A DNA stretch of 23,302 nucleotides from contig JBGVJZ010000004.1 in the NCBI GenBank assembly GCA_045129695.1, positions 1 through 23,302 of the forward strand, in the 5' to 3' direction. The notes under the pieces were generated by a model. The model saw only the letters and a program-made list of their open reading frames with translations, did no database searches and was not told the origin of the DNA. A program made the translations under genes and the position numbers. Source of the DNA: Eshraghiella sp045129695 (GTDB lineage Bacteria > Bacillota > Clostridia > Lachnospirales > Lachnospiraceae). This document shows, one piece after another, positions 12,423-22,065 of this stretch. How positions within the stretch are numbered: the stretch's first letter is position 1; every line of letters starts with the position of its first letter.

Positions 12423-15056
12423 ATGAAGAAATTATTATTAATTGACGGACATAGTATTTTAAACAGAGCTTTTTACGGGGTGCCGTTACTGACTAATTAT
12501 GAGGGGACTCATACCAATGCAGTATACGGCTTTATTAATATCATGCTTAAAGCATTAGAGGATGAGCAGGCAGAATATATTGCAGTTGCATTTGATTTAA
12601 AGTCTCCTACCTTCAGACATAAGATGTATGATGCATATAAGGGAACACGTAAGCCGATGCCTGCTGAGCTGCATGAACAGGTTCCGATAATTAAGGATGT
12701 ACTTAAGTCCATGGGAATCCCTGTCATTACAATGGAGGGCTTTGAAGCAGATGATATTCTCGGTACATTGGCGAAGCACAGCCAGAAGAATGGTTTTGAG
12801 GTATCGGTATTATCCGGTGACAGGGACTTATTGCAGCTTGCTGATGAGCATATCAAAATCAGACTTCCTAAGACAATTAAGGGTAAGACTGAAATTGAGA
12901 ACTATTATCCGGCAGATGTACAGTCAAAATACATGGTAACTCCGGAGGAATTTATTGATTTAAAGGCATTAATGGGTGATTCGTCGGATAATATTCCTGG
13001 AGTTCCGGGTATTGGAGAGAAGACGGCAACATCTATTATTACTAAATTTCATTCAATTGAAAATGCTTACATGCATATTGAAGAGATTACACCGGCCAAG
13101 GCCAGAAACAATCTGTCTGAGCATTATGATATGGCTGTCATGAGTAAAAAACTTGCGACAATTGAAATCAACGCGCCTGTTGATTTCACAATTGAGGATG
13201 CTAAGATTGATAATCTTTTCACAAAAGATGCATATGAATTATTCCGTAAGCTTGAGCTTAAATCACTTCTTAAGAAGTTTTCAGATGAAGAGATTAAAGA
13301 GAAGAGTGAATTTAAGCCGGATATTGTTAATGTAACGGATATTGATTTTTTTGCGAGAATAATTACGAGAATTAGGGCAAACGGCAGTGCAGGAATATCC
13401 ATTGCGTCTTACAATGATGAAATTATTGCACTTGCGGTGTCTTTGGGCGAGGAGAATTTCTACATTCCTTGTGAAGGCTTTATTACATCGGATTATATTC
13501 ATGAGAATCTGCGTGAGCTTAGTGAGTCTGCGAAGCTCTACGTAATTAATCTTAAAAATAAACTGGATTACATTAATGATGAGATTAATTCCAATGTGTT
13601 GGACATCGCTTTGATGGCATATTTAATTAATCCTTTGAAGCCTGACTGTTCATATGATGAATTAGCAGGTGAATATCTTGATATGGCAATACCGGGTAAA
13701 ACCGGGCTGATTGGTAAGGCGGGTCTGTCGGATGCATATATGAATAATGAAGAGGCATTTACAAAACTGCTTGTATACGAGGCTTATGTTGCCAATAAAG
13801 CATATCCGGTTATTTACGGTATTCTTGCAGAAATGGGTATGCAGAAGGTTTATGATGAAATTGAGCTTCCGCTGGTATATGTCTTAAGAAGTATGGAAAG
13901 AGAAGGAATAATGGTTAACAGGGAAGCCTTAAAGAGTTATGGTGATGCCCTGGTTGGCAGAATTACACAACTTGAGCAGGATATATATAATTCGGCTGGA
14001 ATACAGTTTAACATTAATTCGCCAAAGCAGCTTGGAGAGATTCTCTTTGAGAAAATGGGGCTTCCGTCCGGTAAGAAGACCAAAACCGGTTACTCAACTT
14101 CAGCTGATATTCTGGAAAAGCTGGCAGCTGACTATCCGATAGTTAAGGATATTCTGGAATACAGAACGTTAGCCAAGCTCAAATCCACATACGCTGACGG
14201 TCTCTATGAATATATACAGGAAGATGAACGGATACACAGTAATTTTAACCAGACAATTACTGCAACGGGAAGAATCAGCAGTACGGAGCCTAATCTCCAG
14301 AATATTCCAATCAGAATGGAAATCGGAAGACTGATTCGTAAGGTTTTTATTCCTAAAGAAAATTATGTTTTTGTGGATGCCGATTATTCACAGATTGAAT
14401 TAAGATTACTGGCACATATGTCAGGGGATGAGAACCTTATCAGTGCTTATAATGAGGATACAGATATTCATAAAATAACAGCATCAAAGGTATTCCATGT
14501 TCCTCTTTCAGAGGTGACACCTGCACAGAGAAGTAATGCAAAGGCGGTTAATTTTGGAATAGTGTATGGTATAAGTTCGTATGGGTTAAGTCAGGATCTG
14601 AGTATATCCAGAAATGAAGCAAAGGAATACATTGAAAATTATTTTAAAACCTATCCCGGTATTAAAACTTATCTTGATACAATTGTGGCAAGTGCTAGAG
14701 AAAAAGGCTATGCAGAGACCTTGTATGGAAGGAGAAGACCTGTTCCTGAGCTGTCATCATCAAATTATATGCAGAGACAGTTTGGCGAGCGAATTGCAAT
14801 GAATTCTCCTATTCAGGGAACAGCGGCAGATATTATTAAAATAGCTATGCTTAAAGTATATACAAGAATTAAGAAAGAGAATCTAAAGTCACGTCTGATT
14901 CTGCAGGTACATGATGAACTGCTTATTGAAACAGCGCAGGAGGAAGAGAATATTGTACGGCAGATTCTTAACGAAGAGATGCAAAATGCTGCAGAGTTAT
15001 CGGTTTCACTTGAAATTGATGTGCATACGGGCAAGGACTGGTTTGAGGCTAAATAG
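12423..15056 (+). CDS. polA: DNA polymerase I
   Basis: This 877-residue protein is of standard PolA length. The N-terminal 5'-3' exonuclease (about 1-290) contains DGHSILNRAFYG, the acidic ADDILG and GDRDLLQL motifs, and the helix-hairpin-helix GVPGIGEKTA. The middle domain (about 300-460) lacks the DxE motif of the proofreading exonuclease: the segment reads GISIASYNDEII. Polymerase motifs are intact: motif A DADYSQIELR (about 650), motif B RSNAKAVNFGIVYG (about 702) and motif C QVHDELLIE (about 828). It works in Okazaki fragment processing and repair. AAGGGG lies before ATG 12,423. Its stop codon directly touches the coaE start, so the two are translated from one message, a pairing common in Firmicutes. 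Confidence 0.97.
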   Translation: MKKLLLIDGHSILNRAFYGVPLLTNYEGTHTNAVYGFINIMLKALEDEQAEYIAVAFDLKSPTFRHKMYDAYKGTRKPMPAELHEQVPIIKDVLKSMGIPVITMEGFEADDILGTLAKHSQKNGFEVSVLSGDRDLLQLADEHIKIRLPKTIKGKTEIENYYPADVQSKYMVTPEEFIDLKALMGDSSDNIPGVPGIGEKTATSIITKFHSIENAYMHIEEITPAKARNNLSEHYDMAVMSKKLATIEINAPVDFTIEDAKIDNLFTKDAYELFRKLELKSLLKKFSDEEIKEKSEFKPDIVNVTDIDFFARIITRIRANGSAGISIASYNDEIIALAVSLGEENFYIPCEGFITSDYIHENLRELSESAKLYVINLKNKLDYINDEINSNVLDIALMAYLINPLKPDCSYDELAGEYLDMAIPGKTGLIGKAGLSDAYMNNEEAFTKLLVYEAYVANKAYPVIYGILAEMGMQKVYDEIELPLVYVLRSMEREGIMVNREALKSYGDALVGRITQLEQDIYNSAGIQFNINSPKQLGEILFEKMGLPSGKKTKTGYSTSADILEKLAADYPIVKDILEYRTLAKLKSTYADGLYEYIQEDERIHSNFNQTITATGRISSTEPNLQNIPIRMEIGRLIRKVFIPKENYVFVDADYSQIELRLLAHMSGDENLISAYNEDTDIHKITASKVFHVPLSEVTPAQRSNAKAVNFGIVYGISSYGLSQDLSISRNEAKEYIENYFKTYPGIKTYLDTIVASAREKGYAETLYGRRRPVPELSSSNYMQRQFGERIAMNSPIQGTAADIIKIAMLKVYTRIKKENLKSRLILQVHDELLIETAQEEENIVRQILNEEMQNAAELSVSLEIDVHTGKDWFEAK

Positions 15057-15659
15057 ATGAGAATTATTGGTATTACAGGAGGCGTGGGAGCAGGTAAATC
15101 AACAGTGCTTTCATTGCTTAAGGAATTATGCAGTTGTAAAATTATTATGGCGGATGATGTTGCCAAAAATCTTATGAAGTTTGATGGTATTTTAGGCAGG
15201 AAGGCAGTTGAATTGTTTGGGGAGAAGGCTTTTGGTTCTGATAAAAGTCTTAATACGGCATATATTTCCGGTATAATGTATAGTAATCAGGAAATAAAAA
15301 AACAATGGACAGATATGGTTCATCCTGCAGTTAACCAGGCAATTTATGATGAAATTAACTGTGCTACGGAATCAGGTAAATATAAGTTTGTTTTTGTTGA
15401 AGCTGCGTTGCTTATTGAAAACAAATACGATAAAATATGCGATGAAATCTGGTATATATTTGCTGATATGGAAGAGCGTATTAAAAGACTTCACATTAAC
15501 AGGGGCTATTCAAAGGAGAAATCTTTATCAATTATGGATTGTCAGATGACTGATACAGAATTCAGACAGAAATGCGATTTTACAATTGATAATGGTGTTG
15601 ATGTGGAATTCACCAGAAAACAACTGGAAAATAAACTGGAAGAATATTTAACAATATGA
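15057..15659 (+). CDS. coaE: Dephospho-CoA kinase
   Basis: This 200-residue protein phosphorylates the 3'-hydroxyl of dephospho-CoA, the last step of coenzyme A synthesis. The P-loop is GGVGAGKST (8-16), followed by MADDVAKNLM, which has the conserved aspartate of the CoA-binding region, and by the CoaE features VHPAV, VFVEAALLIE and a C-terminal TIDN motif. Length matches the family. The ATG follows the polA stop without a spacer, so translation is likely coupled. CoA supply would also serve the acyl-CoA ligase in the upstream lipid operon, though this link is only suggestive. Confidence 0.95.
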   Translation: MRIIGITGGVGAGKSTVLSLLKELCSCKIIMADDVAKNLMKFDGILGRKAVELFGEKAFGSDKSLNTAYISGIMYSNQEIKKQWTDMVHPAVNQAIYDEINCATESGKYKFVFVEAALLIENKYDKICDEIWYIFADMEERIKRLHINRGYSKEKSLSIMDCQMTDTEFRQKCDFTIDNGVDVEFTRKQLENKLEEYLTI

Positions 15660-15665
15660 TATAAT
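15657..15665 (+). promoter_or_regulatory. Possible extended -10 promoter of the FtsA-like gene
   Basis: TGATATAAT overlaps the coaE stop codon and gives a perfect TATAAT (15,660-15,665) with an extended TGA element, 44 bases before the next ATG. No strong -35 is seen. Confidence 0.4.
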
Positions 15666-15708
15666 TAATTAGTTATTTTAAAGTTTACAGGTTACGGAGG
15701 AATATGGT

Positions 15709-17787
15709 ATGTCAGAAAATGTCATTTGTCCTGAACAGTTTGTATTTGGTCTTGATATCGGAACAAGGAGTATCGTGGGCACAATTGGATATATGGATTT
15801 GAATGGATTTCACGTTATTGCCATGGAAGTGAAGGAACATGATACCAGAGCCATGATTGATGGACAGGTGCATGACATTGCCGTTGTTGCAGAAGAGATT
15901 ACATTAGTTAAGGATCGCCTTGAGAAAAAAATCGGTAAGCAGCTTAAGAATGTGTGTATTGCTGCTGCAGGTCGTGTTCTCAGAACAATCAATGTTAAAG
16001 TTGAGGCTGATGCGGATGAAGACAGCCGTATATCCAGCGAGGATATATATAACCTTGATTTAAAGGGTGTTGAGCAGGCACACAGAAAAGCCAATGAACA
16101 GGAACAGAATATCAATTTCTATTGTGTAGGATATACACCTGTTAAATATTATCTTAATGATTATGAGATTAAAAATCTTGAGGGACATAAGGCAAGTAAG
16201 ATCGGAGTAGAACTCCTTGCCACTTTCCTTCCTGAGGATGTTGTTGACGGATTATATTCAGCTGTTGAGATGGCAGGTCTGGAGGTCGCAAATCTTACAT
16301 TGGAGCCTATTGCGGCGATGAATGTTGCAATTCCTGAACAATACAGATTGCTGAATATTGCATTGGTGGATGTCGGTGCAGGAACTTCAGATATCTGTAT
16401 TACCAAGGACGGAAGTGTAGTGGGCTATGGCATGATTCCATCAGCGGGAGACGAGATTTCGGAAATAATTGCCAAGCATTATCTTGTTGATTTTAAACAG
16501 GCGGAAAAGATAAAATTTTCTTCATCCGGCAAGAAAAATATCACATTTAAGGATATTATGGGAACTAAGGTTTCGATTCCACCGGAGGAGGTAATTGAGC
16601 TTACAAGTCATGTCACGAAGAGAATAACTGAGGATGTTGCAGATAAGATTAAAGAATTAAATGGCGGAAGAGCTGTAAGTGCGGTGTTCATTGTAGGCGG
16701 AGGAGGTAAAATTCCGGGATTTACCCAATTCCTGGCTCAGTATCTTGAACTGCCTGAGGCAAGAGTTGCATTAAGAGGTAAGGAAGTTCTTACGGATATA
16801 GAATTTGCCGTAACAAATGTTAAGAAAGATCCTCTTTTTGTAACACCAATTGGTATTTGTATTAATTATTACAATCAGAAAAATAACTTTATATATGTCA
16901 CTGTTAATGGTGAAAGAGTTAAGCTATATGATAATTCGAATTTATCAGTCATCGATGCACTGATGCAGATTGGATATCCTAATGAGAAGTTATTTCCAAG
17001 AAGGGGACCGGCTGTTAATTATACTCTTAACGGAAATGCAAGAATGATTCGCGGACTTGCGGGAGAGCCTGCGGTTATCCGCAGAAACGGCAAGGAAGCT
17101 AATATGAATTCTCCGATTGAGAAGAATGATTATATTGATATTACAGAGTCAACTGTGGGAAATGTCCAGACAATGACACTTCAGGAATTAGAAGAGTATA
17201 AAGGATGTTTTTCTGTTGAAGTTAACGGCGTTGCACTTGTTTGTCCTAAATATGCTTATGTTAACGGAGAATTACAGACAGGTATATACTCCATAAAAGA
17301 GGGTGATTCAATTGTAATGGAGAATTATTATACAGTTGGACAGCTTTTTGAGTTTATGGATGTAAGCACTGACGGAATCGATATTTTTGTTAATAATGTA
17401 AAAGCCGGATTAGAGGATAAGGTTTATGAAAACTTTAAAGTAAAATATTCAGAAACCGATTACCTTGCTAAGCAGGATGGGGAAGAAACTGTGGCGGATT
17501 CAGTGACTGAGAATACATCGTCAGAATCAATACAGAATAATGCAGAGGCAGGACAGGAAGTAAATTCAATGCCCGTTAATAAGAGTATTATTGTAAATAT
17601 TAACGGAAGGAACGTTGTCCTTTCAGGTAAGCCGGCATATACATTTGTGGATATATTTGATTTTTATCCGTTTGATTTGACGAAGGCCAAAGGAAGCGAG
17701 CTGATTACAACAGTTAATGGTGAAAATGCGGATTTTATGGGTCCTATTTTTGATGGTAATATTATTGAATTATATTGGGCTGAATAA
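15709..17787 (+). CDS. FtsA-like actin-fold ATPase with long C-terminal extension
   Basis: Residues about 8-385 form an FtsA/PilM-type actin-like ATPase: phosphate 1 motif FGLDIGTRSIVG, an SHS2-like insert around 85-160, phosphate 2 motif ALVDVGAGTSDI and adenosine motif VFIVGGGGKIPGF. FtsA proteins usually have about 420 residues; this one has 692. The extra part holds beta-rich units: one begins FIYVTVNGERVKLYD, a second CFSVEVNGVALVCP and a third SIIVNINGRNVVLSG, each followed by a VIDAL/FVDIF-like helix and a second VNG-like strand. This looks like repeated beta-grasp-type domains. A C-terminal amphipathic membrane-targeting helix of FtsA is not obvious. Probable role: cell division, morphogenesis or envelope assembly. 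It has its own ribosome site (GGAGG) and possibly its own promoter. It is not necessarily the main FtsA. Confidence 0.82.
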   Translation: MSENVICPEQFVFGLDIGTRSIVGTIGYMDLNGFHVIAMEVKEHDTRAMIDGQVHDIAVVAEEITLVKDRLEKKIGKQLKNVCIAAAGRVLRTINVKVEADADEDSRISSEDIYNLDLKGVEQAHRKANEQEQNINFYCVGYTPVKYYLNDYEIKNLEGHKASKIGVELLATFLPEDVVDGLYSAVEMAGLEVANLTLEPIAAMNVAIPEQYRLLNIALVDVGAGTSDICITKDGSVVGYGMIPSAGDEISEIIAKHYLVDFKQAEKIKFSSSGKKNITFKDIMGTKVSIPPEEVIELTSHVTKRITEDVADKIKELNGGRAVSAVFIVGGGGKIPGFTQFLAQYLELPEARVALRGKEVLTDIEFAVTNVKKDPLFVTPIGICINYYNQKNNFIYVTVNGERVKLYDNSNLSVIDALMQIGYPNEKLFPRRGPAVNYTLNGNARMIRGLAGEPAVIRRNGKEANMNSPIEKNDYIDITESTVGNVQTMTLQELEEYKGCFSVEVNGVALVCPKYAYVNGELQTGIYSIKEGDSIVMENYYTVGQLFEFMDVSTDGIDIFVNNVKAGLEDKVYENFKVKYSETDYLAKQDGEETVADSVTENTSSESIQNNAEAGQEVNSMPVNKSIIVNINGRNVVLSGKPAYTFVDIFDFYPFDLTKAKGSELITTVNGENADFMGPIFDGNIIELYWAE

Positions 17788-17814
17788 TTATTTAACATAA
17801 CAAGGGAAGATAAT

Positions 17815-19521
17815 ATGGATAAAAAAGAAAAAGTAATAGAACTTCAAATTTCATTTTCTCGTAAGCATATACCGATAATGGTTGTTGCATTTGCTTTTAT
17901 TATCATTAATATTATTAATAATATTGATGGTGGAATGTTTGTATATATTCCGGGAATAGCATTATGTGCAATTGCTTTAACAGATGTTCTTATTTCGCAG
18001 TTTAACTTTTTCCACAGTTATAAGGTGTTGATGGTAGTTAGAAGTGCTGAAATATTTATATCGGGTATTTTAGTTAATGCAGGAGATTCTTCAGGTACAG
18101 GCGAATTTATGAATTTGTTTGCTATATTGTTCTTTATTCTGTTTTGTGTTGAAATTGGTTATATTATTGATTTATCAGAGAAATCGCAGGCATTTATAAG
18201 TTGTCTGCTGCTTCATGTGTCATACATAATCAAGATTATCGCTTGCATTTTCAGACAGGAGCCGGATATGCTTAAGGCTTTTGATTATATTATAATTGCC
18301 ACTGTTTCTTTTATCGTTATTTTTGCCATATTTTCATATATCGGTGAGATGCAGAAATATAACGAGCAATGTCTGTATGCAAAAGACAGAATGATAGAGA
18401 GAGCCAAGGACAGTTATGTAAAGGTTTCCGATAATCAGAATAGTCTTATGTATGCCAATGAGCAGCTCAGTGTTAAGAAATATGAGATTGAAGAGGTTAA
18501 CAAAAGAATTAATCTGATTAATGCTGACATTAACTTTCAGAATCAGATAATAAGAATTGCATCTTCTTCACTTGATCTGAACGAGGTAATTCAAAAGTGC
18601 AGTGATGCAATTATTGCAAGTCATGGAGATGTGTTCTTTGCTAATATTATTTTCAGGGATAAGACAATGCGTAAGAATCATGATTGCCAGATGGAGAAAA
18701 AAATGTCACCCCTTGATTTCAATGAATTTCTGAACTTTTTCTTAAGTGATGCATTTATTGATGAGCAGGTCCTTACCGGCAAAATCTATATTAATAATGA
18801 TGTGTCATTTGATGAATTTCCGTTTCTGGAGGAGCAGGAGATTCGTTCGATTATTGTTAAAAGTATCAAGGTTCAGTCAGCGAATTTTACCAGTGTATTT
18901 GTAATAATGAGTCATACCATTAATGCTTTTAAGGATAAAGAAACTGTTTATGATAATATTTTAAGACAGATAGAGGTTGCTGCCAACAATATTTTCATGT
19001 ACAGCAAGATTAGGGAGTTGTCTAACAGGGATGGTCTTAGCGGACTTTATAACAGAAGATATCTGAACCTGTATTTTAATGAGCATTTCAACTACGATAA
19101 AATTACTTCAACCGCAATTGCAGCACTTATTGATATTGACCATTTTAAATCTATTAATGATACATATGGACATCTTTTTGGTGATCAGGCAATTATTACC
19201 GTATCAAATACAATTAAGCAGGTGGCTGCTGCCAATGATGGTCTTACCTTCAGATATGGAGGAGAAGAATTTGTAGTGCTTTTTGAAAATTTGTCCCTTG
19301 ATGATGCCGTAATCATTATGGAAAGAATAAGACAGCATATAAAAGAAACTCCGGTAACACATAATGGTACAACTATTTATGTCAAGGCCAGTATGGGTAT
19401 TGCATGTTACCCGGATACAACCAAAAATCTTCCTAATCTCATTGACAGAGCGGATAAAGCAATGTACTATTCTAAGCAAAATGGTCGTGACCGCCTTACA
19501 GTGGATAATGGTGAGGTCTAA
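17815..19521 (+). CDS. Membrane diguanylate cyclase (GGDEF protein)
   Basis: This 568-residue protein has six likely N-terminal membrane segments (about 19-36, 41-60, 71-87, 98-118, 125-147, 157-177), a coiled coil (about 185-245), a GAF-like region (about 250-395) and a C-terminal GGDEF domain. The signature is RYGGEEF (480-486). The metal aspartate lies in ALIDIDHFKSIND, and DGLSGLYNRRYL precedes it. An RxxD inhibitory site is not at the usual place: the residues before GGEEF read ANDGLTFRY. The protein probably makes cyclic di-GMP in response to a membrane or cytoplasmic cue. No EAL domain is present. It lies 27 bases after the FtsA-like gene and before the WalJ-like gene, whose ribosome site overlaps its stop codon. 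Confidence 0.92.
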   Translation: MDKKEKVIELQISFSRKHIPIMVVAFAFIIINIINNIDGGMFVYIPGIALCAIALTDVLISQFNFFHSYKVLMVVRSAEIFISGILVNAGDSSGTGEFMNLFAILFFILFCVEIGYIIDLSEKSQAFISCLLLHVSYIIKIIACIFRQEPDMLKAFDYIIIATVSFIVIFAIFSYIGEMQKYNEQCLYAKDRMIERAKDSYVKVSDNQNSLMYANEQLSVKKYEIEEVNKRINLINADINFQNQIIRIASSSLDLNEVIQKCSDAIIASHGDVFFANIIFRDKTMRKNHDCQMEKKMSPLDFNEFLNFFLSDAFIDEQVLTGKIYINNDVSFDEFPFLEEQEIRSIIVKSIKVQSANFTSVFVIMSHTINAFKDKETVYDNILRQIEVAANNIFMYSKIRELSNRDGLSGLYNRRYLNLYFNEHFNYDKITSTAIAALIDIDHFKSINDTYGHLFGDQAIITVSNTIKQVAAANDGLTFRYGGEEFVVLFENLSLDDAVIIMERIRQHIKETPVTHNGTTIYVKASMGIACYPDTTKNLPNLIDRADKAMYYSKQNGRDRLTVDNGEV

Positions 19522-19533
19522 GGAGAATTTAAG

Positions 19534-20331
19534 ATGCGAATGATGAGTATTGCAAGTGGAAGCAGTGGTAATTGTATTTATATTGGTACCGATAATGCAC
19601 ATATTCTCGTAGATGATGGTATCAGCAAGAAAAGGGTTATAGAGGGTCTGGCACAGCTTGACCTAAGCCTTGATGATATAGATGCGATTCTTGTTACACA
19701 TGAGCATGATGACCATATAAGAGGAATTGGAGTTCTTGAAAGACAGAGTATTACACCTGTTTATGGTACATCAGGTACAATAAATTATATATCCGGTTAT
19801 AAATCTTTAGGTAAAATCCCGGAAGAAATTTATCATTCAGTTATTTCGGGTGAAGAGTTTTCAATCAAAGATTTAACAATTAAACCGGTTTCTGTTTCCC
19901 ATGATGCAATAGACCCTGTGGCTTATGTTTTTTCACAGGGGGATAAGCGTTGTGGGATACTTACTGATTTGGGATATTTTACAGATGAAATATTACATAA
20001 TTTCAGTAATCTTAATGCTATGCTGGTTGAAGCAAATCACGATATTAATATGCTTATGACAGGTCCGTATCCATATTCTCTCAAGCAAAGAATTCTGGGG
20101 AATTCGGGACACCTTTCCAATGAAAGCTGTGGAAGGATGCTTGGAGAGATGCTTTGCGATACTTCAGAGCATGTGTTTCTCGGACATTTGAGCAAAGAAA
20201 ATAATTTTCCGGATTTAGCTTATGAGACAGTAAGAATGGAGATTAATCTGGGAGATAATCCGTTTAAAGCAGAGGATTTTAATATCCGGGTAGCCAAAAG
20301 AGATGCACCTTCGGATATTATTTCTATATAA
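19534..20331 (+). CDS. MBL-fold metallo-hydrolase of the WalJ/YycJ type
   Basis: This 265-residue cytoplasmic protein has the metal-binding signature HEHDDH (56-61) after SIASGSSGNCIYI, the start typical of WalJ/YycJ proteins. Later histidines in SVSHDAID, EANHDINML and FLGHLSKEN complete a two-metal site. WalJ proteins are linked to the WalRK cell wall regulon and to DNA processing; the exact substrate here is unknown. AAGGAG (19,520-19,525) overlaps the stop codon of the GGDEF gene, so coupled expression is likely. WalRK genes are not in the window. Confidence 0.9.
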   Translation: MRMMSIASGSSGNCIYIGTDNAHILVDDGISKKRVIEGLAQLDLSLDDIDAILVTHEHDDHIRGIGVLERQSITPVYGTSGTINYISGYKSLGKIPEEIYHSVISGEEFSIKDLTIKPVSVSHDAIDPVAYVFSQGDKRCGILTDLGYFTDEILHNFSNLNAMLVEANHDINMLMTGPYPYSLKQRILGNSGHLSNESCGRMLGEMLCDTSEHVFLGHLSKENNFPDLAYETVRMEINLGDNPFKAEDFNIRVAKRDAPSDIISI

Positions 20332-20364
20332 AACACCAATTAATAACACAACAAGGAGATTAAT

Positions 20365-20637
20365 ATGAACAAAGTAATTATTACCGTAGTAGGAAAAGAT
20401 ACAGTGGGTATTATAGCCAAAGTATGTACATACCTTGCCGAGACGAAGGTTAACATTCTTGACATTTCTCAGACAATTGTCAGTGATTATTTCAATATGA
20501 TGATGGTTGTTGATGCAAATAAGTCAGTTAAAGACCTTACCGAGATTATTAATGATTTGGATACAATCGGTAATGAAATCGGCGTTGTAATCAAATGTCA
20601 GAGAGAAGAAATCTTTGATAAGATGCACAGAATTTAA
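20365..20637 (+). CDS. ACT domain protein (UPF0237 family)
   Basis: This 90-residue protein is one ACT domain: KVIITVVGKDTVGIIAKVCT at the start, NILDISQTIVSDYFNMMMVV in the middle, and a final helix and strand. ACT domains bind small ligands, often amino acids, and dimerise. It is followed after 18 bases by the UPF0210 gene. The two families are regular neighbours in Firmicutes, suggesting that this protein regulates or partners the next. Function is not established. AAGGAG lies before ATG 20,365. Confidence 0.92.
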   Translation: MNKVIITVVGKDTVGIIAKVCTYLAETKVNILDISQTIVSDYFNMMMVVDANKSVKDLTEIINDLDTIGNEIGVVIKCQREEIFDKMHRI

Positions 20638-20655
20638 TATTGAGAGGAATTAATA

Positions 20656-22020
20656 ATGATTAACATATATGAAGTTAACGAAACCAATGCAATGATTGAG
20701 AAAGAGAATCTTGATGTCCGTACAATTACAATGGGTATCAATCTTCTTGATTGTTCTGACAGTGATTTGGAAGTAGTTAAAGAGAGAATTTATAACAAAA
20801 TAACAACTAAAGCTAAAGACCTTGTAAAAACAGGACAGGATATTGAGAAGGAATTTGGTATTCCTATTGTTAATAAGAGAATATCAATTACTCCGATTGC
20901 ACTTGTAGGACAGTCAGCCTGTAAGACCCCTGAGGATTATGTGGAAATTGCCAAAGTTCTTGATAAGGCAGCACATGAAGTAGGAGTCAATTTTATCGGC
21001 GGATATTCTGCAATAGTAAGTAAAGGTATGACTAAGAGTGATGAACTGCTTATACGTTCCATCCCAAAGGCTCTTGCAGAGACTGAACTAATATGTAGTT
21101 CTGTTAATGTTGGTTCTACCAAAACAGGTATTAATATGGATGCTGTGCGCCTTTTGGGCGACATAATTAAGGAAGCCGCTGAGCTTACCAAGGACAATGA
21201 TTCACTTGGATGTGCCAAATTTGTGGCATTATGTAATGCTCCTGATGATAATCCTTTTATGGCAGGTGCTTTTCATGGCGTTTCAGAGGCAGATGCAATT
21301 ATTAATGTTGGAGTAAGTGGACCGGGTGTGGTTAAATATGCATTACAGAACTTAAAGGATGCTGATTTTGGAGAATTATGTGAGACGATTAAAAAGACAG
21401 CTTTCAAGATTACCAGAGTTGGTCAGCTGGTAGCCCAGGAGGCTTCTAAGAGACTTGGTATTCCTTTTGGAATTATTGACTTATCACTTGCTCCGACTCC
21501 TGCCGTAGGTGATTCTGTTGCAGAGATTCTTGAGGAAATAGGATTACAGAGAGCCGGTGCACCTGGTACAACGGCAGCACTTGCTTTACTTAACGATCAG
21601 GTTAAGAAAGGCGGCGTAATGGCTTCCTCATATGTTGGCGGGTTAAGTGGTGCATTCATTCCTGTAAGTGAAGATCAGGGTATGATTGATGCTGTATTAG
21701 AAGGCAGTCTTACAATTGAGAAATTGGAAGCAATGACCTGTGTTTGTTCGGTAGGACTTGACATGATTGCGATTCCGGGAGATACCTCTGCTGAGACCAT
21801 TGCAGGTATTATTGCAGACGAAGCCGCAATCGGCATGGTTAACCAGAAAACAACCGCTGTAAGAATTATTCCTGCTATTGGAAAGAAAGCAGGAGATACG
21901 GTTGAATTTGGCGGATTGCTCGGTTATGCACCTGTAATGCCTGTTAATTCATTTGATTGTAGTAAGTTTGTAAATCGTGGCGGAAGAATACCGGCACCGA
22001 TACATAGTTTTAAGAATTAG
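20656..22020 (+). CDS. PFL family protein (UPF0210/DUF711)
   Basis: This 454-residue protein matches the UPF0210 family in length and in conserved segments: VRTITMGINLLDC, NKRISITPIALV, FIGGYSA, CNAPDDNPFMAGAFHG, and GAPGTTAALALLND. The family is distantly related to the glycyl radical enzyme (pyruvate formate-lyase) fold. The glycyl radical loop typical of active PFL cannot be recognised here, so radical chemistry should not be assumed. It is paired with the ACT protein upstream. The role is unknown; control by amino acid or metabolite binding is a reasonable guess. Confidence 0.92.
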   Translation: MINIYEVNETNAMIEKENLDVRTITMGINLLDCSDSDLEVVKERIYNKITTKAKDLVKTGQDIEKEFGIPIVNKRISITPIALVGQSACKTPEDYVEIAKVLDKAAHEVGVNFIGGYSAIVSKGMTKSDELLIRSIPKALAETELICSSVNVGSTKTGINMDAVRLLGDIIKEAAELTKDNDSLGCAKFVALCNAPDDNPFMAGAFHGVSEADAIINVGVSGPGVVKYALQNLKDADFGELCETIKKTAFKITRVGQLVAQEASKRLGIPFGIIDLSLAPTPAVGDSVAEILEEIGLQRAGAPGTTAALALLNDQVKKGGVMASSYVGGLSGAFIPVSEDQGMIDAVLEGSLTIEKLEAMTCVCSVGLDMIAIPGDTSAETIAGIIADEAAIGMVNQKTTAVRIIPAIGKKAGDTVEFGGLLGYAPVMPVNSFDCSKFVNRGGRIPAPIHSFKN

Positions 22021-22065
22021 AATTTAGTGGATTAGTTTAGTTTTAAAACATAAGGAGAGGTGTTT

